Assembly: GCA_900549405.1 (NCBI GenBank)
Contig: URNZ01000026.1
Location: 1 to 23,995, forward strand
Source of the DNA: an uncultured Eubacteriales bacterium
GTDB taxonomy: Bacteria; Bacillota; Clostridia; Oscillospirales; Oscillospiraceae
DNA: 23,995 bases
Direction: 5' to 3'
Positions within the stretch are counted from its first letter, which is position 1. The number at the start of each line of letters is the position of its first letter. Shown piece after piece: positions 15,697-22,501 of this stretch. Position numbers and translations under genes: made by a program. The notes beneath the pieces were generated by a model. The model made no database searches, was not told the origin of the DNA, and worked only from the letters and a program-made list of their open reading frames with translations.

Positions 15697-15730
15697 CTCC
15701 TTATTGTATTGCTTCTTATTGCTCCTTATC
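15697..15730 (-). repeat. Degenerate 10-bp repeats carrying Shine-Dalgarno-like cores
   Basis: The leader of the YfcC gene contains GATAAGGAGC, AATAAGAAGC and then AATACAATAAGGAG in tandem. Only the last AAGGAG is at the correct distance (9 bases) from the ATG at 15687. The others are upstream decoys or a product of repeat expansion. Confidence 0.5.
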
Positions 15731-15798
15731 GTTCCTTCAATATAGAGATATCTTCCCCCCAAAATACGCGCTGCGCTGCCGTGTAAGGCGGCGGGGAG

Positions 15799-17250
15799 TT
15801 ATACCCGGCACTCGGTCAGGATGCCTCGCAGCAGGTCGTATACCCGCTGGGTGGAGGAGACACTGACCTGTTCCGATGGGGAGTGGAAATTCCAGCAGTC
15901 CGGACCGATGGCGATGGCATCCAGATCCGGTTTGTACTGGGAGAACAGACCCACTTCCAGTCCGGCGTGGACAGTGAGGTACTCCGGTACATGACCGAAC
16001 TGACGAACGTACACCTGCTCCGCCGCCTGGCGCAGAGGGGAGTCGGGCTGAAAGTCCCAAGAGGGATACCGGCAATCCGTTTGACACTGGCCGTTGAGCA
16101 GTAGGGCCAGCTGCTGGATGCGCTGGCAGAGATAGTCGGCTAGGCTGTCCCGGGCGGAGCGGACCTCAAAGACCAGGCGCAGCCCGTTCTGATCCAGATA
16201 GCACTCGCCCATGTTGTCCGAGGTATCCACCAGGCCCACCAGCGTCTCGTTCATCTGATAGATGCCGTCGGGTGCCAGCAGCAGGGCGGCCAAAAAGCGG
16301 TCTGGCTGACTGCACCACTCCGGCTTCTGGGTGGGCCTGGCCTGAACGGTGATCTTGTCCCCTGTGGCCGACAGCTCCCGGCGCATCGTCTCCTGCTGCT
16401 GAGCCACCAGGGCGGTGAGCTCCTGCTCCCGCTCCTGGGGGATACACACCACCGCTTTGGCCTCCCGGGGGATGGCCAGGCGGAAGGTACCGCCCTTCAC
16501 GGGGCCCAGCTTCATCTCGCCGGACTGGCTCAGAGCCAGCAGCACCCGGGCCAGCAGGGTGGTGGCGTTGCCGTGGCCCCGGTGGATGTCCTCCCCGGAG
16601 TGGCCGCCGTGGAGACCGTCTACCGCAAGTTCAAAGGCGCTCCATCCCTCTGGCACAGGGCCGGAGGCAATGGGCACGGTAAGCTCTGCCGAGATCCCGC
16701 CGCAGCTGCCGCACAGGATCTGCTTTTCGTTGGCGTGATCCAGATTGATCAGGCGCGTGGCCGTCATCTTGCTCACGTCAAAGTGCTCAGCACCGGAAAA
16801 ATCCTCCTCCTCCGCCGTGGTGAACAGCACCTCCAGTGCGGGGTGGCTCAGGGTGTCGTCGTCCAGCACCGCCATGGCCATGGCCACGCCGATGCCATCG
16901 TCGGCACCCAGGGTGGTCCGTCTGCCGGTGGACAGGATGTCACCGTCCAACTCCCAGTGGATGGGGTCCTTCATAAAGTCGTGCTCTGCTTCAGGCGCCT
17001 TTTCACACACCATGTCCATGTGGGCCTGAAGCATGATCCCGGGGGCACCCTCGTATCCCGGGGTAGCAGGCTTGCGGATCAGGATATTCAGCTTCTCGTC
17101 CTGCTCTGCCTCCAGCCCCCGTTCCCGGGCCCAGCGGAACAGAAACTGACTGATCTGCTCTTCGTGCTTGCTGGGGCGGGGGATGTCGCTGATGACACGG
17201 AAAAAGCGAAACACAGGATGGTTGCAAAGGGCCTCTGTGGCTGCTGACAT
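15799..17250 (-). CDS. pepD: Aminoacyl-histidine dipeptidase, M20C family (PepD)
   Basis: The 483-residue protein is a full-length M20C metallopeptidase cleaving Xaa-His and other dipeptides in the cytosol. Two-zinc site residues are in place: His77 and Asp79 in QAHMDMV, Asp117 or 118 in LGADDGIG, Glu147/Glu148 in TAEEEDFSG, Asp171 in NLDHANE, and the late His456 in FHSPSE. The lid/dimerisation domain sits in the middle (roughly 190-390). No signal peptide is seen. The ATG at 17250 follows AGGAGG. It is the first gene of an operon with the YfcC carrier, from a consensus promoter overlapped by a repeated operator also found ahead of the EamA gene. The nearby TetR protein is therefore its probable repressor. 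Confidence 0.93.
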   Translation of the reverse strand: MSAATEALCNHPVFRFFRVISDIPRPSKHEEQISQFLFRWARERGLEAEQDEKLNILIRKPATPGYEGAPGIMLQAHMDMVCEKAPEAEHDFMKDPIHWELDGDILSTGRRTTLGADDGIGVAMAMAVLDDDTLSHPALEVLFTTAEEEDFSGAEHFDVSKMTATRLINLDHANEKQILCGSCGGISAELTVPIASGPVPEGWSAFELAVDGLHGGHSGEDIHRGHGNATTLLARVLLALSQSGEMKLGPVKGGTFRLAIPREAKAVVCIPQEREQELTALVAQQQETMRRELSATGDKITVQARPTQKPEWCSQPDRFLAALLLAPDGIYQMNETLVGLVDTSDNMGECYLDQNGLRLVFEVRSARDSLADYLCQRIQQLALLLNGQCQTDCRYPSWDFQPDSPLRQAAEQVYVRQFGHVPEYLTVHAGLEVGLFSQYKPDLDAIAIGPDCWNFHSPSEQVSVSSTQRVYDLLRGILTECRV

Positions 17251-17297
17251 AATAAACTCCTCCTAACGTCACGTTGCTCCGGTTTAAAATGTTAACA

Positions 17298-17345
17298 AGA
17301 TTATTTTATAATCAGGATTATATTTTAACAGAAGTCGTTTGTCAA
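17298..17345 (-). promoter_or_regulatory. pepD promoter with three-half-site operator
   Basis: On the minus strand TTGACA (17340-17345), a 17-base spacer and TATAAT (17317-17322) form a fully consensus promoter. Starting in the -10, the minus strand reads half-sites ATAATC, GATTAT and ATAATC separated by 2 and 3 bases (17299-17321). The same arrangement is found at 18216-18240. It is the likely binding site of the TetR protein encoded at 17488-18165. Confidence 0.8.
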
Positions 17346-17420
17346 TAGCGTTTTGTAAAGTTCGCTTTCAGGCAGGATACACAGTTTTGACAGCCTAATA
17401 CCGGAAAAAACCGTAAAAAT

Positions 17421-17448
17421 AGGGGCCGTTCTCAACAGAACGACCCCT
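17421..17448 (-). terminator. Terminator of the second TetR gene
   Basis: A 12-bp stem with one wobble (AGGGGCCGTTCT with AGAACGACCCCT, loop CAAC) is followed on the minus strand by ATTTTTACGG. A second smaller hairpin, GGGGA/TCCCC at 17454-17467, lies between it and the TetR stop. Confidence 0.65.
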
Positions 17449-17487
17449 TATGCGGGGAAATGTCCCCGTCGGCCCTTAGATTTTTGT

Positions 17488-18165
17488 TTATTTTGCCGCA
17501 GCGAGCAGATACTCGAACAGCTGGTCAAATCGTCTGCTGCGGGCTTGGATGTCAAAATGCTCCTTGTCCAGCACCGCCTCATAGATGAAACTCTGATGCA
17601 GGGCGATGATCAGTTCCATGGTGTCCTCCGCCTTCTCCGGGGCCACGTCTCCCTCCTGCACCATCTTCTCCATGGTAATGCGGTCACGGTCCAGCATGTT
17701 CCCGCCCATCATGATCTGCCGCATCTGGGGACTCAGGTGGTCCAGCTCCCCAGGGAACAGCTCCTGATAATACATCTTCAGCACAGAGCCCAGCCGGTGG
17801 CTGTATTTACCGAAGAACATATTGTAATAGATCTCCGGGGAGCGGAAGGCGCAGCAGTTGAAGCAGTGGTAGATGGTCCGGTATTGGTCGATGGCCCGCA
17901 TGTCCGGCTTCCACTCCTGTTCCAGCATCGCCACATACTCCCGCAGATAGCACACCGAGCCAAACAGGGCCAGCTGCTCCAGGTCATTGAAGTAATTATA
18001 GATGGTGGCGCTGTTATAGCCCGCCTCTCCGGCGATCTTGCGGATGGACAGGCCATCCAGCCCCTCGGTGCGGATGAGTTTCTCCGCGGCCTCGATAAAA
18101 TAGGACATGATGCGCTTGCGCTTTATGGTCAACTTGTTGTCCAATGCCTTGTCTGGTTGCTGCAT
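17488..18165 (-). CDS. TetR family regulator, probable local repressor of pepD-yfcC and EamA genes
   Basis: The 225-residue protein has a TetR helix-turn-helix near residues 20-62 (IMSYFIEAAEKLIRTEGLDG, then LSIRKIAGEAGYNSATIYNYF and NDLEQL). A longer helical C-terminal domain is rich in Tyr, Met and Phe (FNCCAFRSPEIYYNMFFGKY), which suggests a hydrophobic or aromatic ligand pocket. The ATG at 18165 has GGAG ten bases upstream; the frame is open to 18213 but that extension runs into the promoter. It is divergent from the EamA gene and convergent in orientation with none. Near-identical operator-like sequences overlap both the EamA and pepD promoters on either side of it, so it most likely represses both and perhaps itself. 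The ligand is unknown; a dipeptide or amino acid is an attractive guess. Confidence 0.9.
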   Translation of the reverse strand: MQQPDKALDNKLTIKRKRIMSYFIEAAEKLIRTEGLDGLSIRKIAGEAGYNSATIYNYFNDLEQLALFGSVCYLREYVAMLEQEWKPDMRAIDQYRTIYHCFNCCAFRSPEIYYNMFFGKYSHRLGSVLKMYYQELFPGELDHLSPQMRQIMMGGNMLDRDRITMEKMVQEGDVAPEKAEDTMELIIALHQSFIYEAVLDKEHFDIQARSRRFDQLFEYLLAAAK

Positions 18166-18192
18166 ATTCAAAAATCTCCTCTTCCAAAATGA

Positions 18193-18240
18193 TTGACAAA
18201 TCACCCAGGTCATTTTATAATCGTGATTACAAAATAATCT
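18193..18240 (+). promoter_or_regulatory. EamA gene promoter with three-half-site operator
   Basis: TTGACA (18193-18198), a 17-base spacer and TATAAT (18216-18221) form a fully consensus promoter. From the -10 onward lie half-sites ATAATC (18217-18222), GATTAC (18225-18230) and ATAATC (18234-18239), separated by 2 and 3 bases. Over 25 bases it matches the pepD site at 23 positions. The heptamer AGGTCAT also occurs three times (18207, 18241 and 18253), the last overlapping the ribosome binding site. Confidence 0.8.
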
Positions 18241-18264
18241 AGGTCATATTGGAGGTCATCTCAC

Positions 18265-19125
18265 ATGGGTCGTTTTCGTTGCTCTGGCGGGATCATGGTC
18301 TTTCTGGGCGCGCTGTTTTGGAGCCTGAACTCGCCGCTGGTCAAATTTTTGACGCTGAATGCCCTGCTTATCTGCGGGCTGCGCTCGGTCATCGCGGCCG
18401 TCGCCCTGCTGCCCACCATCCGGCCCAAGCAGCTGCGGTGGAACAGGTGGATGCTGATGTACGTCTGCTCCTATGCCGGGCTGTGTGTCAGCGTCATTCT
18501 GGCCCTGTCCCTCACCTCTGCCCCGGTGGCCGTCGGAATGCAGTACACGGCGACCATCTGGCTGTTTCTGCTGGGACTGGTGCAAAAGAAGCCCTTCACT
18601 CTGCGGGCCTTTTTCCCGGTGCTGGTCATCTCGTTGGGGGTGGTGTGCTTTATGTGCTCCGGCACCGATGGGGCCAGCCAGGCGGGCAACCTGATCGCCC
18701 TGGCAGAGGGCGTGTTCTTCGCCTGCTTGACAGTCAGCTCTAAGCGGGCGGCGGGGACCAACCCCCTGGGCCTTACCGCCCTGGCCAATGCGTTCACCGG
18801 GATGCTGGTATTTCTCCTCTTCCCCAGTGCCCTGTCCGGTCTGGCCGAAATGACGGCGGTGGAGTGGGCGATGATGCTGGTGCTGGGCGTAATCCAGGTG
18901 GGTCTGGGCTATGGCTGCTATAATATCGGGGTACAGCAGGTCTCTGCCCAAAAGGCCTCTGTTATCGCCCTGTGGGAGATGATCCTTGGGCCCCTGTGGG
19001 TGGCTCTCTTCCTGAAGGAGTACCCCACTTTCATGGTGATGGCCGGGCTGTGCATCATTCTGCTGGGCATGGTCATGGACACGGTGTTCTCTGCCCAGGG
19101 ACAGGAATCGAAAATTCCATCATGA
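18265..19125 (+). CDS. EamA/DMT family transporter
   Basis: The 286-residue protein is a drug/metabolite transporter superfamily member with two EamA repeats and about ten membrane segments. The first repeat runs from GGIMVFLGALFWSLNSPLVK to about residue 130. The second begins near GNLIALAEGVFFACLTVSSK and ends with the typical EKXXP-like region, here ALWEMILGPLWVALFLKEYP, and a final GLCIILLGMV helix. Relatives often export amino acids or other metabolites, but some import, and the substrate cannot be read directly. The ATG at 18265 has GGAGG nine bases upstream. The promoter shares its operator with the dipeptidase operon. This suggests joint derepression and a role in handling products of peptide hydrolysis, which is inference. 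Confidence 0.9.
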   Translation: MGRFRCSGGIMVFLGALFWSLNSPLVKFLTLNALLICGLRSVIAAVALLPTIRPKQLRWNRWMLMYVCSYAGLCVSVILALSLTSAPVAVGMQYTATIWLFLLGLVQKKPFTLRAFFPVLVISLGVVCFMCSGTDGASQAGNLIALAEGVFFACLTVSSKRAAGTNPLGLTALANAFTGMLVFLLFPSALSGLAEMTAVEWAMMLVLGVIQVGLGYGCYNIGVQQVSAQKASVIALWEMILGPLWVALFLKEYPTFMVMAGLCIILLGMVMDTVFSAQGQESKIPS

Positions 19126-19188
19126 TTATTTTAACATGATATCCCCACTTTGCAAGCTGTTCCCTGAAAATTTACACAAATGAAACAG

Positions 19189-19243
19189 CCAAGTCCCCGG
19201 GACAGGCGCACGTCAGCTGCCTGTTCCGGGGACTTGGCAATTT
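19189..19243. terminator. Bidirectional terminator after the EamA gene
   Basis: A 19-bp stem with one wobble position pairs 19189-19207 with 19219-19237 around an 11-base loop. It is followed on the plus strand by CAATTTTC and on the minus strand by GGCTGTTTCATTT. It ends two convergent genes. Confidence 0.8.
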
Positions 19244-20572
19244 TCAGAACCCCAGCACCCGCTCCCGCAGGATGGGGTTGCCCAGGATGGCGATGTATGT
19301 TCGGATGTGTTCGTCCTTCCTCTGTCCCATGCGGCCCAGGAGGAGCACCGCCTTCTGCACGGCCTCCTCGTCCTGGCGGTGGATGAACTCGTAAAAGGCG
19401 TCCCGGAAGAAGGTCCCGTCGCCCCCGGCGATGCCGGCGGCCAGGGTGGACAGAAAGGCCCCGGCAGGGATGGTCTCGCCGACGCCGTCCAGCTCCGCCC
19501 GCAGGCCTTTCATCCAGGCGGTCATCTTCTCAGAAAACCGGAACAGGGCGTCCGGGGTCCAGTAATAGGCCATGTCGTCCCCGTCCAGTTCCAGCATTCT
19601 GCGGGTGTCGGCCATGGGGGTCACAGGCGGGCAGGGCTTTGCAGGCCGGGGCTGGGTCCCCCGCTCATCGGGGATATTTTCTCCGATCTCGTCCCAGATA
19701 GACCAGAAGTCTACGCCAAATTCCCTTGCCGTCATGGTGACGGCGGCCGTCGGCGGGACAAATCTGGCCAGAAACAGAAGCCGGATCCTGTCCTGCTCCT
19801 TCGCTGCGGCGCCGCGCTCCTCCGCCGTCATCACCAGACACTTTTTTGCCTCCTCTAAGTCTCCCCCTCGCCGATGATACTCCTTCAGGTTCTCCTGTAA
19901 GAGCTGAAAAAACAATGCCTCTGGCGCTTCCTCCCCCGTCTGCTGGCCGTCCTCCCCCCGCACGGCCAGCAGGTTTTGCATAAATTCGTCCAAATGGCAG
20001 GCCGATAGATAGGCCTCCGCCTGTTCGATGTCCACGCATTCCGCAGGGACATGGCCCCCCAGCGCAAACAGGTTCCGGTTATATCTGTTGTCCCGCTCCT
20101 CTTCGTGCAGCAGCTTTTCCAGCGTCCAAACCTGGGTGGCCCGCCAGTTGGTATAGCTTGTGCCCAGCACGCCGTTGAGCCACCGGATGTATGGCTCCTC
20201 CCGGATCAGCCGCCCGTCCACCGTGACCGCGCTGTAGGTCTTGGAGAACAGACAGGTGAGGACCTCCACCGCCAGGACCGTGTCATAAAAGCAGCTCCCG
20301 CCGATCTTTCCGCCGCCGAAGCCCCCTGCCACCGCACTCAGACCCCAGGTCTCCCCGCTCTCGTTATCCAGGTAGTTATAGTGGAACGACGCCTCGCCCT
20401 TGTCGTTCAGCTCCGGGGGAAAGAGGAGACAGAATTTTTTCCCGTGCAAATGGACCCAGTCCAGCGACATCATCCCCCCGGCCCGCAGCATGGCCAGGGC
20501 CTGCCGCCCGTATTCCGCCCGGTCCTCCTCCGGGATGTCGATCTCACCCAAAAAATACGAAAAAGTTCCCAT
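19244..20572 (-). CDS. Hypothetical protein, 442 residues
   Basis: I do not recognise this family. The protein begins MGTFSYFLGEIDIPEEDRAE, has no signal peptide or clear membrane segment, and is acidic with many Trp, Tyr and Phe residues. Notable segments are a glycine-rich stretch AVAGGFGGGKIGGSCFYDTV near residue 80-100, a proline-rich linker RGTQPRPAKPCPPVTPM near 305-320, and an alpha-helical C-terminal part ending LRERVLGF. The ATG at 20572 has GGGAGGG seven bases upstream. It lies 83 bp after the XRE regulator on the same strand and may be transcribed with it or from its own extended -10. Its position behind a DUF3990-XRE module makes it a possible accessory component, but nothing in the sequence proves this. 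Confidence 0.75.
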   Translation of the reverse strand: MGTFSYFLGEIDIPEEDRAEYGRQALAMLRAGGMMSLDWVHLHGKKFCLLFPPELNDKGEASFHYNYLDNESGETWGLSAVAGGFGGGKIGGSCFYDTVLAVEVLTCLFSKTYSAVTVDGRLIREEPYIRWLNGVLGTSYTNWRATQVWTLEKLLHEEERDNRYNRNLFALGGHVPAECVDIEQAEAYLSACHLDEFMQNLLAVRGEDGQQTGEEAPEALFFQLLQENLKEYHRRGGDLEEAKKCLVMTAEERGAAAKEQDRIRLLFLARFVPPTAAVTMTAREFGVDFWSIWDEIGENIPDERGTQPRPAKPCPPVTPMADTRRMLELDGDDMAYYWTPDALFRFSEKMTAWMKGLRAELDGVGETIPAGAFLSTLAAGIAGGDGTFFRDAFYEFIHRQDEEAVQKAVLLLGRMGQRKDEHIRTYIAILGNPILRERVLGF

Positions 20573-20605
20573 TCACAGCCCTCCCGTGGGATATATCTTT
20601 GCTAT

Positions 20606-20614
20606 AGTATAGCA
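20606..20614 (-). promoter_or_regulatory. Possible extended -10 for the hypothetical gene
   Basis: Minus-strand TGCTATACT is an extended -10 without a good -35. It overlaps a short inverted repeat GCTAT/ATAGC (20601-20613). Confidence 0.4.
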
Positions 20615-20655
20615 CCGAAAGGGCGGGAGGACATTGAAGCGGCGGTTCAAAAGGG

Positions 20656-21294
20656 CTATTTTTCGATCAGATCCTCCACGGTGCAGCCCAGGACTTTCGA
20701 AAGCCGATACAGGCTCTCCCCGCTGGCTCTGTTGATGTTCTTGTTGCGCTGCTCATACATCTGGATGGACCGGAGACTGACGCCGGAGCGCTCTGCAAGC
20801 TCCGCCTGGGTACAGCCATAGGTCGTTCGGATGCGCTTCAGATTCGTCTCCGAAAAATGCTCCCGCACCCTGGCGTCCACGATATCCACGAATTTGCTGA
20901 CGTCGGCTTCGTGGAGGACGTCATACATTTTCTGAAAGTCCCCAAAGGAAAACACCTGGAAGATCTCGCTGTATTTCCGCCCGGAATACCACTGGTAATA
21001 GGCCACGGCCCAGCCGACCCAATATTCCCGGGAACGGCCATAGCGCTCCGCAGGCTCCGGCAGGTCGGTCTGGCCTTTTGTCTCCTCCAGGACCTGCATG
21101 GCCAGCTCGATCCCGCTCTTCCCCGCCAGGCAGGCCGGTTCCCCGTTCTCCATGCGCTTGCTCACCGAGCTGACCAGGAAGAGCGTCACAAAGTCCTCCC
21201 CCGGGATCTGGCAGACATTCACCGCATAGTCAAAGGCGTCGCCCAGGGCTGCCTGCGCGTTACTCAGATAGATTTCTTGGTATGCGCGGATCAT
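20656..21294 (-). CDS. XRE-type HTH regulator with N-terminal conserved domain, partner of DUF3990
   Basis: The 212-residue protein has a C-terminal Cro/XRE helix-turn-helix (about 150-212: NLKRIRTTYGCTQAELAERS, then GVSLRSIQMYEQRNKNINRA and LYRLSKVLGCTVEDLIEK). The N-terminal ~145 residues form a separate helical domain with AGKSGIELAMQVLEETKG and REYWVGWAVAYYQWYSGRKY, which I recall only from similar regulators next to DUF3990 genes. The ATG at 21294 follows GGGGAGG by 11 bases; an in-frame TTG at 21303 is too near that site. It overlaps the DUF3990 end by 35 bases, indicating coupled translation. By analogy with toxin-antitoxin pairs, the long N-terminal domain may bind the partner and the HTH may repress the operon. 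This is inferred. Confidence 0.85.
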   Translation of the reverse strand: MIRAYQEIYLSNAQAALGDAFDYAVNVCQIPGEDFVTLFLVSSVSKRMENGEPACLAGKSGIELAMQVLEETKGQTDLPEPAERYGRSREYWVGWAVAYYQWYSGRKYSEIFQVFSFGDFQKMYDVLHEADVSKFVDIVDARVREHFSETNLKRIRTTYGCTQAELAERSGVSLRSIQMYEQRNKNINRASGESLYRLSKVLGCTVEDLIEK

Positions 21295-21952
21295 CGTTCC
21301 CAATGCCTCCCCTCATGATGTCCTGGATGTACAGGCCGTCGCTCTCCTCTTCCAGCATGTCCAGATAGCACCGGTTCGCTTCGTCATCCCGGGCCTTGCG
21401 CAGGGCATAATATCGCTCTTTTTCTGCGGCGGCAGCCCCTTCAAACTTCAGTCTGGAAAAGGCAAACTTCGATTTGACCACGATCTGCTCCCCCAGTTTC
21501 CCCAGCCGCATGGCCTGTGCCAACTGCTCCACGGAAATGCCGTTGTTCAAAAAGGACTCCGCATAGTCGAAATAGGAATCGTCCGCCCGATAGCCGGTGA
21601 TCAGGTCATAGGAGTTTACATTCACGCCGAAGTGGTCGATCAGATATCGCTTCGCCCGCCGCGCCACCGGCGTTTTAATGGCAAAGAGGCGGTGTTCCAC
21701 CAGGACCGCGATCCAGTTGAGGATGGTATAGTCCGGGCTGTTCAAATTCAAGATATTTAGATATTCTGTGTCCAGGGTATAGCGGTTGACAAAGCCGTCC
21801 CGCAGAGAAGAAACGGCCCACTCCTTCGCCAGGGCCTCGCTGGCGGTGCAATAGAACCCCAGGCCAAAATCATTGTTCCTCTTCCCCGCGCCGAACACCG
21901 GCTGCTCTACAATTTTTTCCGAACCGTGAAAAATCGTAATGTGCTGCTCCAT
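21260..21952 (-). CDS. DUF3990 domain protein, possible ADP-ribosyltransferase-like toxin
   Basis: The 230-residue protein matches the DUF3990 family. HGS at 9-11 and DFGLGFYCT at 28-36 form the conserved N-terminal pair, followed by EALAKEW, LDLNS-like NILNLNSPDYTILNWIAVLV, GYRADDSYFDYAESFL at 120-135 and GKLGEQIVVKSKFAF at 151-165. The H...GxGFYxT...QxVxKS order resembles the H-Y-E/Q organisation of ADP-ribosyltransferase folds, so a NAD-using toxin is plausible but not shown. The ATG at 21952 has AGGAGG nine bases upstream; the frame is open to 22300, but that part overlaps spoIIID in antisense and lacks homology. The gene overlaps the XRE gene by 35 bases and has a promoter with an embedded inverted repeat. 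It may be a toxin-antitoxin or defence module. Confidence 0.85.
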   Translation of the reverse strand: MEQHITIFHGSEKIVEQPVFGAGKRNNDFGLGFYCTASEALAKEWAVSSLRDGFVNRYTLDTEYLNILNLNSPDYTILNWIAVLVEHRLFAIKTPVARRAKRYLIDHFGVNVNSYDLITGYRADDSYFDYAESFLNNGISVEQLAQAMRLGKLGEQIVVKSKFAFSRLKFEGAAAAEKERYYALRKARDDEANRCYLDMLEEESDGLYIQDIMRGGIGNDDPRIPRNLSE

Positions 21953-21974
21953 CTGCTTCCGCCTCCTTTCTTCT

Positions 21975-22003
21975 AAAGTATCACCAAAGTGATAGAAAGT
22001 CAA
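21975..22003 (-). promoter_or_regulatory. DUF3990-XRE promoter with operator in the spacer
   Basis: On the minus strand TTGACT (21998-22003), a 17-base spacer and TACTTT (21975-21980) form a promoter. A perfect inverted repeat TATCAC/GTGATA with a 4-base centre (21979-21994) occupies the spacer, a position where bound repressor blocks RNA polymerase. Confidence 0.65.
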
Positions 22004-22064
22004 TCTTGCGTTGGATGACATATCCTGTTGCCCGTAAAATCTTATTTGCAACATCATTTTGCGG

Positions 22065-22089
22065 TTATAAATCGTAAAACGATTTATAA
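22065..22089. repeat. Perfect 10-bp inverted repeat between DUF3990 and spoIIID
   Basis: TTATAAATCG (22065-22074) and CGATTTATAA (22080-22089) flank TAAAA. The 9-mer TGCGGTTAT occurs at 22060-22068 and again at 22099-22107. The neighbourhood is AT-rich. It may be an operator or a cruciform, and no long T-run makes it a convincing terminator. Nothing else coding was seen from 22004 to 22186. Confidence 0.55.
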
Positions 22090-22186
22090 TGGCTCTCCTG
22101 CGGTTATGATGCAGCCCCTCAGCACATATACATGAACCACATCTGGCTCTGCCAAACTGGCAGCAGGGCGTGGGGAGTGTTATGCT

Positions 22187-22435
22187 GTGAAGGGAAACAT
22201 GGAGGAGCGGGCCCAGCGGCTGGCGCTGTACATCATCGAAAACCAGACCACCGTCCGGGCGGCGGCGGGGCGGTTCGGGATCTCTAAGTCGACGGTCCAC
22301 AAGGATATCTCCGAGCGTTTACCCCGGTTTGACCGTCCGCTTTATTTACAGGTCAAGCAGGTGCTGGACGAGAACAAGGCCGAGCGGCACATTCGGGGGG
22401 GCATCGCCACCCGGCGGAAATATAAGGGGCAGTAA
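22187..22435 (+). CDS. spoIIID: Sporulation transcriptional regulator SpoIIID
   Basis: The 82-residue protein aligns with B. subtilis SpoIIID, the mother-cell DNA-binding protein that works with sigma-E and sigma-K gene sets. The diagnostic core is VRAAAGRFGISKSTVHKDIS, a helix-turn-helix, followed by ERLP and the C-terminal RHIRGGIATRRKYKG basic helix. The GTG at 22187 is preferred: GGGGAG lies nine bases upstream and the resulting N-terminus matches the B. subtilis length. The ATG at 22199 would have its AAGGGA too near. A short inverted repeat CTGCCA/TGGCAG lies at 22149-22163. No clear sigma-E promoter was found. It implies that the host belongs to an endospore-forming lineage, though not that it still sporulates. 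Confidence 0.95.
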   Translation: MKGNMEERAQRLALYIIENQTTVRAAAGRFGISKSTVHKDISERLPRFDRPLYLQVKQVLDENKAERHIRGGIATRRKYKGQ

Positions 22436-22439
22436 CACC

Positions 22440-22468
22440 TTGCCCGGTGGCGCGGCAGCGGGTATAAT
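22440..22468 (+). promoter_or_regulatory. Promoter of the tRNA-dihydrouridine synthase gene
   Basis: TTGCCC (22440-22445), a 17-base spacer and TATAAT (22463-22468) lie between the spoIIID stop and the GTG at 22502, so the synthase is expressed in vegetative cells independently of spoIIID. Confidence 0.65.
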
Positions 22469-22501
22469 GGGGAAAAGCTGACTGCGAAAGGAACATCGTC
22501 T

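Noticed and set aside
14647..15786. Plus-strand frame of 379 codons opposite the YfcC carrier
   Set aside because: It is a His/Gln/Gly-rich antisense shadow of a clear membrane transporter.
21953..22300. N-terminal extension of the DUF3990 protein
   Set aside because: It overlaps spoIIID in antisense and the mapped promoter, and family similarity starts at the ATG at 21952.
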